From DRQF01 sp964559135 (GTDB lineage: Bacteria > Planctomycetota > GCA-002687715 > DRQF01), in assembly GCA_964559135.1 (NCBI GenBank), contig CAZLGG010000122.1, forward strand, positions 1-11,435: DNA of 11,435 bases, written 5' to 3'. Below are positions 1 to 7,083 of this stretch, one piece after another. The notes beneath the pieces were generated by a model. That model ran no database searches and had not been told where the DNA came from. It worked only from the letters and a program-made list of their open reading frames with translations. The first letter of the stretch is position 1, and each line of letters begins with the position of its first letter. Position numbers and translations under genes: made by a program.

Positions 1-4
1 GTAG

Positions 5-40
5 GTCCATTGAGGCGCCCGTAAGGGCGCCAATTGAAAC
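5..40 (+). repeat. CRISPR direct repeat, copy 1
   Basis: This is an intact 36-nt repeat, identical to the copy at 75-110. The 7-bp inverted repeat (14-20 with 25-31) would form the hairpin expected to be cut by a Cas6-type enzyme just 3' of the stem, leaving the ATTGAAAC handle on the crRNA. The base before it (position 4) is G, as at 74, so the repeat could be counted as 37 nt. Confidence 0.95.
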
Positions 41-74
41 CGCCATGATCTCGAGAGATCGTAGCTGTCACCTG

Positions 75-110
75 GTCCATTGAGGCGCCCGTAAGGGCGC
101 CAATTGAAAC
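75..110 (+). repeat. CRISPR direct repeat, copy 2
   Basis: This is an intact 36-nt repeat, identical to copy 1. It is separated from copy 1 by a 34-nt spacer and from the degenerate terminal copy by a 29-nt spacer. Confidence 0.95.
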
Positions 111-139
111 TCCTTTCACTCCTTAAAGACAGTAAAAGC

Positions 140-175
140 GTCCATTGAGGCGCCCGTCGGGGCGCCTCATCCCTT
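140..175 (+). repeat. Degenerate terminal CRISPR repeat
   Basis: The first 17 bases match the intact repeats. After that the loop changes from GTAA to GTCG and the 3' handle CAATTGAAAC is lost, reading CTCATCCCTT instead. The core stem GGCGCCC/GGGCGCC is kept. A degenerate last repeat is the normal signature of the trailer end. Loss of the handle means a crRNA starting from this copy would lack the standard 5' tag. Confidence 0.9.
146..169 (+). promoter_or_regulatory. Perfect 10-bp hairpin in the terminal repeat
   Basis: TGAGGCGCCC (146-155) and GGGCGCCTCA (160-169) are exact reverse complements around the tetraloop GTCG. The stem is three pairs longer than that of the intact repeats because the bases replacing the handle pair with the TGA before the core stem. 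No T-tract follows, so it is not a canonical intrinsic terminator. It could pause or weaken transcription running from the array toward csx1, or protect the RNA end. The structure is read directly from the sequence; the role is inference. Confidence 0.6.
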
Positions 176-230
176 GACGCACCTCGAGAATCTTTGAACC
201 GGAAAGCATCCCAGCCGTCATGCGCATCAT

Positions 231-236
231 GGAGAA
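231..236 (+). promoter_or_regulatory. Ribosome binding site supporting the TTG start of csx1
   Basis: GGAGAA lies 6 nt before the TTG at 243. The two upstream ATGs (220 and 229) are in another frame; the one at 229 meets a stop within six codons. The next in-frame ATG (270) would remove part of the first beta strand of the CARF fold, so the TTG is preferred. Confidence 0.6.
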
Positions 237-242
237 CGTTGT

Positions 243-1982
243 TTGAGTCAGGCGTCCCGGCACATCCTCATGACCGTGTTGGGGACCAACCCTCAAAACG
301 CGCGGTACGGCCTGGGCGACCGGGAGGCGCAAGCACGGATCGCCGTGCTGGCTCTGCTCGATCTTTTGCCCGAAGACGAGAAGCCCGACCACGTGGTCGC
401 CCTGTGCACGAGCGAAGCAAGAAAGGAGACTCTCCCTTTTCTGCTGCAGGGACTGCCGCATCGCTACACCTTGGAATCCGTGGAGATCCCCGCGGGACAC
501 ACCCAGGACGATCTCGACACCTTCTTGACCCGTGCGGCCGAAGTCGTTCCGGAAGGACCGCCCGTGGAACTCTCCGTGGACGTGACCCACGGCTACCGCC
601 ACTTCTCGTTTCTCACCTACACCGCCGTGCTTTATCTTTCCGCACTGCGTGGCGTCCCCATTCGTGGCTTCTATTACGGCTTGCTACGCCGCGACGCCGT
701 GAGCCCATTTCTGGATCTGAAACCCCTGCTGGCGTTGCCCCACTGGTTTCACGCACTCAAAGTGCTGGACGAAACGGGAAGCGCCTTGCCCATCGCGAAA
801 CTCCTGGGCGACGGCCCACAGAGCCCGTTCTCCCGCGAAATCGGTCACGCATTGACCCGGCTGTCCGCCGCCTACCTGTCCGGTCTGCCCATCGAACTCG
901 GCCAACAGGCGCGGCGATTCTGCGAGCAGAAATCCAGGCCCCTGACGAGGCTGCTCCAAAACGAACATCACCTCCCGCTCGCCCGCGAACTGGTTGGGTC
1001 GCTGACGAACACTCTGGATCGCTTCCGGCTTCCCGGCCCCGTCGACGGCCACGGTTGGAAGCGGCGGGTTCCGTTGTCGAAGGAGGAGCTGGAACGCCAA
1101 GCCCATCTCATCGACGCCCTCCTCCAACGAGAGAATCTTGCCACCGCGCTCGGCCTGATGGACGAATGGACCGTCTCGTGGGCTGCATGGTGCATCGGGG
1201 ACGAGGACCATTGGCTCGACTACCAGCGGGTTCGTCGTCGCGCCGCCAACCTGCTCGGAGCCATCGCGGCCGTCGGAAAAGATCCCGACCTCGGGCCCAT
1301 CGCAACCCAGGAGCAGCGAGCGCTCGGCGCGTTCTGGGACCTCCTCTGCGAGCTGCGCAACGGCTATCATCACCATGGGATGCGATGGAAGTCCCTCGTT
1401 GGCAACCGACACCACGAGTCTCAGCTCGAGAAAGTCCAGCGCTACTGGGAGGAGACACTCCGTCAGGTCCCGAAGGACATCCCGCTCGCGCTCCGAGGCG
1501 CTCGGGTCGGGCGGCTTCTCGTCAGCCCCATCGGGAGACGCCCCGGTGTTCTCTTCAGCGCTCTCCAAGTGGCGCGAGACGAGGGCGACCTCGCACCCGC
1601 CCACTGTCTGGTGATCTGCTCTCCGGAAACGGAAACGCTGATCAAGGAGGCGATGGAGCAGGCCCAATACGCGGGGCCTTGGAAATCCCTCGTCCTCGAG
1701 GATCCCTACGGTGGCCGCACGGAGATCGAACGGGTGGTCAAGACGGCCCGTAAGACCCTGGTGGAGGCGGATGAGGTACTCGTGAACGTGACCGGAGGCA
1801 CCACCCTCCTGGGGCTGGTGGCCCATGAAATCGCCGCAGAGGCGAGACGCTTCGCCCGGCCGGTCCGCCGCTTCGGACTGATCGACCGCAGGCGCCCGGA
1901 ACAACAGGATAAGGATCCGTACCAAACCGGCGAGGCTTTCTGGCTGGACACGAAGGAAGGTGGCGATGAGCAGGGTGATTGA
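243..1982 (+). CDS. csx1: Csx1-type CARF-HEPN ribonuclease with a second, C-terminal CARF-like domain
   Basis: This 579-aa protein is the likely cyclic-oligoadenylate (cOA) effector of the Cmr system. The N-terminal CARF domain (about 5-175) has the LGT strand-loop at 13-15 and DVTHGYR at 113-119, the hallmark of the TM1812/Csx1 family. A helical middle region (about 190-400) carries RNGYHHHG; R372-x4-H377 is the HEPN RNase active-site pattern. From about 420 a second Rossmann-like domain follows, with SPIG at 428-431 and NVTGGTT at 515-521, similar to the TGGT motif of other CARF proteins, then an RRRPEQQ and GEAFWLD tail. Known Csx1 proteins usually stop after HEPN, so the fusion is unusual. 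Established for the family: cOA binding to CARF activates RNA cleavage by HEPN. Inferred here: the extra domain could form an internal CARF pair, bind another ligand, or degrade cOA. It starts at TTG and overlaps cmr1 by 17 nt. Confidence 0.87.
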   Translation: MSQASRHILMTVLGTNPQNARYGLGDREAQARIAVLALLDLLPEDEKPDHVVALCTSEARKETLPFLLQGLPHRYTLESVEIPAGHTQDDLDTFLTRAAEVVPEGPPVELSVDVTHGYRHFSFLTYTAVLYLSALRGVPIRGFYYGLLRRDAVSPFLDLKPLLALPHWFHALKVLDETGSALPIAKLLGDGPQSPFSREIGHALTRLSAAYLSGLPIELGQQARRFCEQKSRPLTRLLQNEHHLPLARELVGSLTNTLDRFRLPGPVDGHGWKRRVPLSKEELERQAHLIDALLQRENLATALGLMDEWTVSWAAWCIGDEDHWLDYQRVRRRAANLLGAIAAVGKDPDLGPIATQEQRALGAFWDLLCELRNGYHHHGMRWKSLVGNRHHESQLEKVQRYWEETLRQVPKDIPLALRGARVGRLLVSPIGRRPGVLFSALQVARDEGDLAPAHCLVICSPETETLIKEAMEQAQYAGPWKSLVLEDPYGGRTEIERVVKTARKTLVEADEVLVNVTGGTTLLGLVAHEIAAEARRFARPVRRFGLIDRRRPEQQDKDPYQTGEAFWLDTKEGGDEQGD

Positions 1983-3198
1983 AGCCAGGTTTGAGGTCGT
2001 GACACCCCTGTTCTGCGCCGGAGCCGATCCGAAGCGCGCCGAACTCCGCTTGCCCAGCTTCAAGGGGGTGCTGCGGTTTTGGTGGCGCGCCCTCGCCTGG
2101 TCGAGATTGAATGGCGACCTGAATGAAATCCAAAGCCAGGAAAGTGAGATCTTCGGCAGCGCCGATGGGGGGCAATCGCGGGTGCGGATGCGTCTCGTGG
2201 TGAATCGGGCACCCGTGACAGTGACGAGCGGCCAGGTTCTCACCAAAACCCCACGGGGGGATGACGTCGTCGGGCAAGGGGCCCGCTACCTGGGCTACGG
2301 GGTCATGGAGGCCTTCGCGAGGTGTAAGAAGAAGACGCAAGCCGGACAACTCACCCAGAAGAAGACGCAAGCCGGACAACTCACCCGAAGCTGTCTGCGA
2401 GCGCCCATCGACTTCACCGTTTCCCTCCAATGCCGAGATCTCGACAACGCGGCCCTCGACTCCGTGAGGGACGCTTTGAAGGCCCTCGGATTGCTGGGCG
2501 GTATGGGAGCCAAGAGCCGCAAAGGGTACGGTTCCTTGGTGCTGAAATCCCTCAAAGAAGAGGGTAAGGAGACGTGGTCCGCGCCGGAGTCGTTGGACGG
2601 GCTGCAAAAGGCCATTCAGGGGCTCCTCAAAGGCGCCCGCGAAGATCTGCCCGACTACACCGCGTTGTCCGCGGACACCCGGTTTGTGCTGCTCACGGCT
2701 GACGCACGCGACCCCCTGGTGATGCTCGACCTCATCGGCCGCGAGATGGTTCGCTACCGGAGCTGGGGCCAGAACGGGAAGATCTTGGGAGGCGGCATTC
2801 CATCGGAGATGAAGTTCAAAGACGACCACGATCTGATGAAAATGGACGCCCCCCATCGCCACGCCCATCCGCGACGCATCGCCTTTGGTCTCCCTCACAA
2901 CTACTACGGCAAGAGGAATGACCAGCAGGTCCGTCCCCACGACGCGCGCCTGGATCGACGTGCGAGCCCCCTGTTCATCCATGTTCACCAGTGGGGTGAC
3001 ACGCCTGTAGCCGTCCTTGCTTTTCTTCCCGCTCGTTTTCTGCCTAAAGACAGATCCGCAATCTCCGTGGGTGGAACGACGATCGCATTGGCAGACGAAG
3101 CCCAACTCTATGAGCCCATCGTCGAATTTCTCGATCGTCTCCTGACCCCCGGACAGAGGAAAGAGCATGTCACGCACGCGATCGAGGTGAAGCCATGA
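1966..3198 (+). CDS. cmr1: Type III-B effector subunit Cmr1 (RAMP, Cas7-like)
   Basis: Cmr1 is a RAMP subunit at the end of the Cmr complex that caps the guide 3' end and takes part in target RNA binding. The 410-aa protein opens with the family signature: VVTPLF at 11-16, GAD at 19-21, and ELRLPSFKG followed by LRFWWRAL at about 26-43. A glycine-rich loop, GGMGAKSRKGYG, lies at 178-189. ATG 1966 is chosen over the GTG at 1960 because GGAAGG (1954-1959) sits 6 nt before it. The gene overlaps csx1 by 17 nt and cmr2 by 4 nt. Oddity: a perfect 30-bp tandem duplication duplicates ten residues (122-131 and 132-141), probably in a surface loop just after the LGYG segment. Confidence 0.97.
   Translation: MSRVIEARFEVVTPLFCAGADPKRAELRLPSFKGVLRFWWRALAWSRLNGDLNEIQSQESEIFGSADGGQSRVRMRLVVNRAPVTVTSGQVLTKTPRGDDVVGQGARYLGYGVMEAFARCKKKTQAGQLTQKKTQAGQLTRSCLRAPIDFTVSLQCRDLDNAALDSVRDALKALGLLGGMGAKSRKGYGSLVLKSLKEEGKETWSAPESLDGLQKAIQGLLKGAREDLPDYTALSADTRFVLLTADARDPLVMLDLIGREMVRYRSWGQNGKILGGGIPSEMKFKDDHDLMKMDAPHRHAHPRRIAFGLPHNYYGKRNDQQVRPHDARLDRRASPLFIHVHQWGDTPVAVLAFLPARFLPKDRSAISVGGTTIALADEAQLYEPIVEFLDRLLTPGQRKEHVTHAIEVKP
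2327..2386 (+). repeat. Perfect 30-bp tandem duplication inside cmr1
   Basis: Bases 2327-2356 and 2357-2386 are identical and adjacent. The frame is kept, giving KKTQAGQLTQ then KKTQAGQLTR. Total identity, including third codon positions, points to a recent slippage or duplication. Confidence 0.95.
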
Positions 3199-5144
3199 GC
3201 ATGCGTCTCGACATCTCCATCGGTCCTGTCCAAGGCTTCGTGGCGCAGTCGCGTCGCAGCCGGGATCTGTGGGGCAGCTCCTATCTCCTCTCGTTCCTGT
3301 CCGCCCACGCCATGCAGGGTGCACAGCAGGCCCGCGGCCGAATCGTCCGCCCCCGAGTGGACGACGACCCCTTGTACGGATGGGTCGCGGGCCAACCCGA
3401 CGGCGCCGACGCCCCTTGGATCGGCTCGCTGCCCAATCACTTCGTCCTCGAGATCGATGGGGACGCCCAGGAGGCCGCGCGCGTCGCGAAGGCCGCGCTC
3501 CAGTCGTTCACCGACGCCTGGGAACAAGTCTGCACGGCCGTCTGGGAAAAGTTCGTCGCCCATGCCGCCCAAGCCGGCAGGGGGACCGCGGCGATCTGGA
3601 AGCGCCAGGTGAACTCGTTTTGGGAGATCGTCTGGACGGCGGCCCCTGCGGATGCACCGGGCCTTCTCGCGCGCCGCAAACACTGGCGCACTCACCGTTT
3701 GCCCGACGAGCCCGGCGACAAATGCACCGTGATGCACGACTTCCAAGAACTCTCCGGCTACGTCCGCGCGATGAGCCAAGAGACCCGGAAAAAGCAGGAT
3801 GAGTTCTGGGCGCGGGTCCGTGGTCGACTGGGCCCCCTCGACCTGCGCAAGGACGAGCGACTGTGTGCCCTTGCCCTGGTGAAACGGCTCTTCCCGAAGG
3901 TCGGGAATGAGGCTCTGGGCTGGGAGGTCGACACCGCTCACTGGCCTTCCACCGTGTACGTGGCGGCCGTCCCGTGGATCCGCCATGTGAACGACGTCGC
4001 GCCCCAGCAGGCGAGCACCTACGCCGGCGCCGTCCAACGGGGTGCGCCTCCAGGCGTGTTCCATGAATGGCGCTCCTGCTTCCCCAACCTGGATCGGCCC
4101 CACGCAGGCTTGTTCGCGAAACTGGACGCCAACTATTTTCAAGCCGGCTTCGTCGAGGATGAACGGTTGTGCCCCCTTCGTGGCGACGCCCCCGACGACA
4201 CACGTGTGACGTTGAGTCGTCTGCTGGCAGAGGTGTGCGCGTGCCAAGACGAATCCGGCCGCGAGGTGGGTCCGCCCCCGGTCTTTTACGCCCTGCTCCT
4301 CGCGGACGGCGACCGGTTGGGCCAACTCGTGGGCACCCTGGGCGGCGAACGGGTGGGCCAGGCCCTGTCGAAATTCACCGCCGCGGTTCCACAGATCGTG
4401 AAGAGCCACGATGGGGTGACCCTCTACGCGGGAGGGGACGACGTGCTCGCGATGCTGCCCGTACCGGGAGCGCTGTCGTGCGCCGATAGGTTGGCGGAGA
4501 CCTATGCGCAAACGTTCGCCCAGGTCGACCAACGTGCGGCCGCCACCCTTTCTGCGGCAGTCGTCTTCGCCCACGTCCGACTCCCTCTCGGCGCCGTCAT
4601 CAACGAGGCCCATCGACTTCTCGACGACGTCGCCAAAGAATCCAACGGGCGGGATTCTCTCGCAGCCTGCGTGATGAAACGGGGCGGATTGCACGCGCTG
4701 TGGACGACGACGTGGACGCGGAATGGTCCACAGGGTAACCCCGCGAAGGCGGTCGAATCGCTGCTGGGTCTCGCGAACCGCCTGGGGGGCGACCTGGGTG
4801 AACCGGGGCTGTCGTCGGCGCTCATCTACCGAATTCGGGAGACCCTCGGACGCCTCTTTGGCTGGTCCCGGTGGGTGCCAGGTTCATGGGGCGCCGTGCC
4901 GGCGGATTTGAACTTGCGCGCCTATCTTCTGGCCGAAGTCCAGCGGAGTCTCACCCAAATGAGTGGGACCGACGCCGATGCGACGGCCGGCGAACTGGCC
5001 GACATCGTCCACCTTCTCCTCGGTCCTTCGCGTCGCACACAGGAGGGGGAGGATGCGGGGGACGGCGCCAGGGAAGCCGGTGTGGATGGGCTGCTTCTCG
5101 CACGGTTCCTCGCCCGCGGCGGACACGAGGAGAACAACCGGTGA
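3195..5144 (+). CDS. cmr2: Type III-B Cas10/Cmr2, cyclase-competent, without an HD domain
   Basis: This 649-aa protein is the large subunit of the Cmr complex, which on target RNA binding converts ATP into cyclic oligoadenylate. GPVQGF (about 10-15) and RRSRDLWGSSYLL (about 20-32) are the standard start of the Cmr2 core. A first palm has ADGDRLG with D371 and D373. The second palm has the catalytic YAGGDD, with G413-G414-D415-D416. CPLRGD lies before the first palm. The protein begins directly at the GPVQ segment. In forms such as Pyrococcus Cmr2 a histidine-aspartate (HD) domain comes first; no such motif is present here, so target-activated DNA cleavage is not expected. ATG 3195 follows GAGGTG (3184-3189) and shares ATGA with the cmr1 stop. 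The 3' end overlaps cmr3 by 4 nt. The family call is certain; loss of DNase activity is inferred. Confidence 0.98.
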   Translation: MSMRLDISIGPVQGFVAQSRRSRDLWGSSYLLSFLSAHAMQGAQQARGRIVRPRVDDDPLYGWVAGQPDGADAPWIGSLPNHFVLEIDGDAQEAARVAKAALQSFTDAWEQVCTAVWEKFVAHAAQAGRGTAAIWKRQVNSFWEIVWTAAPADAPGLLARRKHWRTHRLPDEPGDKCTVMHDFQELSGYVRAMSQETRKKQDEFWARVRGRLGPLDLRKDERLCALALVKRLFPKVGNEALGWEVDTAHWPSTVYVAAVPWIRHVNDVAPQQASTYAGAVQRGAPPGVFHEWRSCFPNLDRPHAGLFAKLDANYFQAGFVEDERLCPLRGDAPDDTRVTLSRLLAEVCACQDESGREVGPPPVFYALLLADGDRLGQLVGTLGGERVGQALSKFTAAVPQIVKSHDGVTLYAGGDDVLAMLPVPGALSCADRLAETYAQTFAQVDQRAAATLSAAVVFAHVRLPLGAVINEAHRLLDDVAKESNGRDSLAACVMKRGGLHALWTTTWTRNGPQGNPAKAVESLLGLANRLGGDLGEPGLSSALIYRIRETLGRLFGWSRWVPGSWGAVPADLNLRAYLLAEVQRSLTQMSGTDADATAGELADIVHLLLGPSRRTQEGEDAGDGAREAGVDGLLLARFLARGGHEENNR

Positions 5145-6262
5145 TCGGCATGCTGATCGAACCCATGGACACGCTCTTCTTTCGTGATGGCACACCGTTT
5201 TCATCCGGGAGTGCCTCACAAGACGACGTGGGGGGCTTGTTTCCACCACATCCAGCCACCGTCGCGGGGGCCGTGCGTGCCTTCCTTGCCCGCTGCCAGG
5301 GTTGGAACGGCCGAGGCCGGTGGCCGAACGAACTCGACGCGGTGCTCGGCGACGGCCCCACGAGTCTAGGGAAACTCTGGTTGTATGGCCCCTTCGTGGT
5401 GTGGAACGAGCAGCCGCTGTTTCCCGTTCCCCGCCATCTGATGGGTCTGGTCGAGCAGGGCCAATGGCGTCCCCATGTCTTCCTGCGTCCTGGCCCGGCC
5501 CAGCCCTGCGATCTCGGCCAAAGGGTGCGATTGCCCGAGCCCTCCCGCGGTGCCGTCAAGGCGGAGGAACTCGAGACCGGTGACGGGCACTGGTTGACGC
5601 GGGACGGCCTGGAAGCCGTGCTTCAAGGTCGCCTTCCCGATCCTGACACCGTCGTATCGGCCGCCACGCTTTGGGCGGAAGAGCCTCGGGTCGGCATCGC
5701 CCGCGACAGGCTCACGCGGACGGCACAGGAGGGCATGCTCTACAGCACACGACATGTGCGTCCGGCTCGGGGCCTCGCCCTGGGGGTCGGTCTCACCGGA
5801 GTGCCCAACCACTGGAAGATCCCCGACCACGCGCTCATCACTTTGGGGGGCGAGGGCCGTATGGCCGCGTGTCGGCCCTGGGATTGGGGCACGTGTCTCG
5901 ACGTGCCCGAGCCCGAAACGTGTCGAGAGGGACGGGTGACGCTCATCGCGTTGACACCACTCGACCTCGGCGAGGCGACGCCAACGGCGGCGCCCTCCTG
6001 GGAGGGGGCTTCGCTGGTGTCTGCATGTACGGATCGACCGCAGCGAATCGGGGGCTGGGATTCCCTGAAGCGACGGCCGCTCCCCTTGCGAAGCGTCTGG
6101 CGACCGGGGAGCGTGTTGTTTTGCGAGATCGACGATGACGATCGATTCCGCGCGTCTCTCGAATCCCCCACCGGGTTGCAGCAGGTGGGATCGCAGCGCC
6201 CCCTTGGATTCGGGGGGGTGGCGCTCGGGGTCTGGCCCGACGACGAACCGGAGGTGAATTGA
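5141..6262 (+). CDS. cmr3: Type III-B effector subunit Cmr3 (RAMP, Cas5-like)
   Basis: Cmr3 pairs with Cmr2 at the foot of the complex and holds the 5' handle of the crRNA. The 373-aa product has the typical opening LIEPMDTLFFRDGTPF (5-20), then PPHPATVAGAVRAF (35-48), a central GMLYSTRHVRP segment, and a C-terminal glycine-rich GSQRPLGFGG (350-359). The frame is open far upstream, but GTG 5141 is chosen: GAGGAG (5127-5132) sits 8 nt before it, it makes a GTGA overlap with the cmr2 stop, and the family signature starts right after it. An ATG at 5150 is a weaker alternative. The gene joins cmr4 by a TGATG overlap. Confidence 0.97.
   Translation: MIGMLIEPMDTLFFRDGTPFSSGSASQDDVGGLFPPHPATVAGAVRAFLARCQGWNGRGRWPNELDAVLGDGPTSLGKLWLYGPFVVWNEQPLFPVPRHLMGLVEQGQWRPHVFLRPGPAQPCDLGQRVRLPEPSRGAVKAEELETGDGHWLTRDGLEAVLQGRLPDPDTVVSAATLWAEEPRVGIARDRLTRTAQEGMLYSTRHVRPARGLALGVGLTGVPNHWKIPDHALITLGGEGRMAACRPWDWGTCLDVPEPETCREGRVTLIALTPLDLGEATPTAAPSWEGASLVSACTDRPQRIGGWDSLKRRPLPLRSVWRPGSVLFCEIDDDDRFRASLESPTGLQQVGSQRPLGFGGVALGVWPDDEPEVN
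6250..6254 (+). promoter_or_regulatory. Ribosome binding site deciding the cmr4 start
   Basis: GGAGG lies 7 nt before ATG 6262, inside the end of cmr3. This favours the ATG over the TTG at 6259. Confidence 0.7.
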
Positions 6263-7083
6263 TGAAGGTAGCGATGCTGGGACTCCTCGCGGAGACCCCG
6301 ATTCACGCAGGAACAGGGAGGAGCATGGGAGTCGTGGACCTGCCCATAGCCCGGGAGGCCGCCACCGATTACCCGGTGCTCTTCGGGTCGGGTCTCAAGG
6401 GCGCACTGCGGGACAAGGCGGAGGCGGTGCGCAACCAGGCTGTGGACGCACGTTTCGGCACCCAGGATCACGCGGGCGATCTGCTGGTCTCCGATGGGCG
6501 CTTGCTCCTTCTTCCCGTCCGCAGCCTCACCGGGGCGTACCGATGGGCCACCTGCCCACACATCATCGAGCGGTACCGTCGCGATCTCCGTCGTGCGAAC
6601 TTGCCCCCTGCCCCCTCGATTCCGTCACCGGCTCCCAAGACCGTCAGGACGCAGGGAGAAGGGGCCCTGTTCCTCGAGGAGCGACAATTCGAGATTGTCG
6701 GCCAAGCGCCGGAGGACCTCATTGAATCGATTCGTCCTCTCGTGAGGCACGAAGAGACTCAGGAACGTCTGGCTTCGCGGATCGCCATCCTTCACGACGG
6801 CGACTTCGCCTGGTTCGTCCGCTATGGTCTTTCCATTCAGGCACGCAACGTCCTGGAGGATGGCACGAAAAAAAGCACGAATCTGTGGTACGAGGAGACG
6901 CTGCCTCCCGACACGATCATGTACTCGCTCGTATTGGGCCGGAGCCAAGACGCGCTCACCTGGATCGAGACAGAACTCTTCCCCGAGACCGCTCCCTACC
7001 TGCAAGCGGGGGGCAATGAGACCGTGGGACAGGGCTGGTTCGCAGTCGCCGTTCGGCGGCCCGAAGAGGGGGACGCACCGTGA
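6262..7083 (+). CDS. cmr4: Type III-B backbone subunit Cmr4 (Cas7-like target RNA nuclease)
   Basis: Cmr4 forms the repeated backbone along the crRNA and cuts bound target RNA at 6-nt intervals. The 273-aa protein has TPIHAGTG (12-19) with His15, then VVDLPIARE (24-32) with Asp26 where the family keeps its catalytic aspartate, then GSGLKGALRD (42-51). LLLLPVRSLTG and the later KKSTNLWYEE segment are also typical. A glycine-rich GGNETVGQGW lies near the C-terminus. With the chosen ATG, the aspartate falls at 26, the number I recall for the essential residue of Pyrococcus furiosus Cmr4. The start overlaps the cmr3 stop by one base (TGATG) and the end overlaps cmr5 by 4 nt. RNA cleavage is therefore expected to be intact. 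Confidence 0.97.
   Translation: MKVAMLGLLAETPIHAGTGRSMGVVDLPIAREAATDYPVLFGSGLKGALRDKAEAVRNQAVDARFGTQDHAGDLLVSDGRLLLLPVRSLTGAYRWATCPHIIERYRRDLRRANLPPAPSIPSPAPKTVRTQGEGALFLEERQFEIVGQAPEDLIESIRPLVRHEETQERLASRIAILHDGDFAWFVRYGLSIQARNVLEDGTKKSTNLWYEETLPPDTIMYSLVLGRSQDALTWIETELFPETAPYLQAGGNETVGQGWFAVAVRRPEEGDAP

Larger units (their letters stand above)
1..175 (+). CRISPR. Leader-distal end of a type III CRISPR array (3 repeats, 2 full spacers)
   Basis: Two identical 36-nt repeats (5-40 and 75-110) begin GTCCATTGAGG and end CAATTGAAAC, with a central stem-loop of GGCGCCC, loop GTAA, GGGCGCC. A third copy (140-175) is degenerate in its 3' half. The spacers are 34 nt (41-74) and 29 nt (111-139); bases 1-4 are the tail of another spacer. 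The ATTGAAAC end is the usual 8-nt 5' handle of crRNAs from type III and some type I systems, so the crRNA strand is the + strand. Degeneration of the right-hand copy marks this as the trailer end, with leader and newer spacers to the left of the window. The array lies on the same strand as the Cmr operon and just upstream of it, which suggests it supplies that complex. I recognise no target for either spacer. Confidence 0.95.

Noticed and set aside
44..60. Near-palindrome around TCTCGAGA in the first spacer as an operator
   Set aside because: It is inside a CRISPR spacer, so it most likely comes from the foreign target rather than from local regulation.
174..222. Possible promoter with TTGACG at 174-179 (or TTGAAC at 194-199)
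   Set aside because: No acceptable -10 element lies 16-18 nt downstream of either hexamer, and the first partly falls in the degenerate repeat. A promoter may exist, but the sequence does not support a specific one.
123..602. A - strand 159-residue frame ending in the CRISPR trailer
   Set aside because: It is antisense to the csx1 start, includes degenerate repeat sequence, and has no recognisable motif.
194..1753. A 519-residue + strand frame overlapping csx1
   Set aside because: Its product is Arg/Pro/Ser-rich with no motif, in a shifted frame over a gene with clear CARF and HEPN motifs.
684..4694. Three - strand frames of about 520 residues each (684-2246, 1738-3324, 3108-4694)
   Set aside because: All lie opposite csx1, cmr1 and cmr2, which have convincing family signatures. 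Their products show no domain and run across several sense gene boundaries.
4871..5140. A 90-codon upstream extension of cmr3
   Set aside because: It lies inside cmr2 in another frame and is Arg/Gly/Pro-rich. The Cmr3 signature, ribosome site and GTGA overlap all support a start at 5141.
6868..6874. Seven-A tract in cmr4 as a programmed frameshift site
   Set aside because: The run reads ACG AAA AAA AGC in frame, no downstream stem-loop or upstream Shine-Dalgarno-like stimulator is apparent, and cmr4 reads through normally in one frame.
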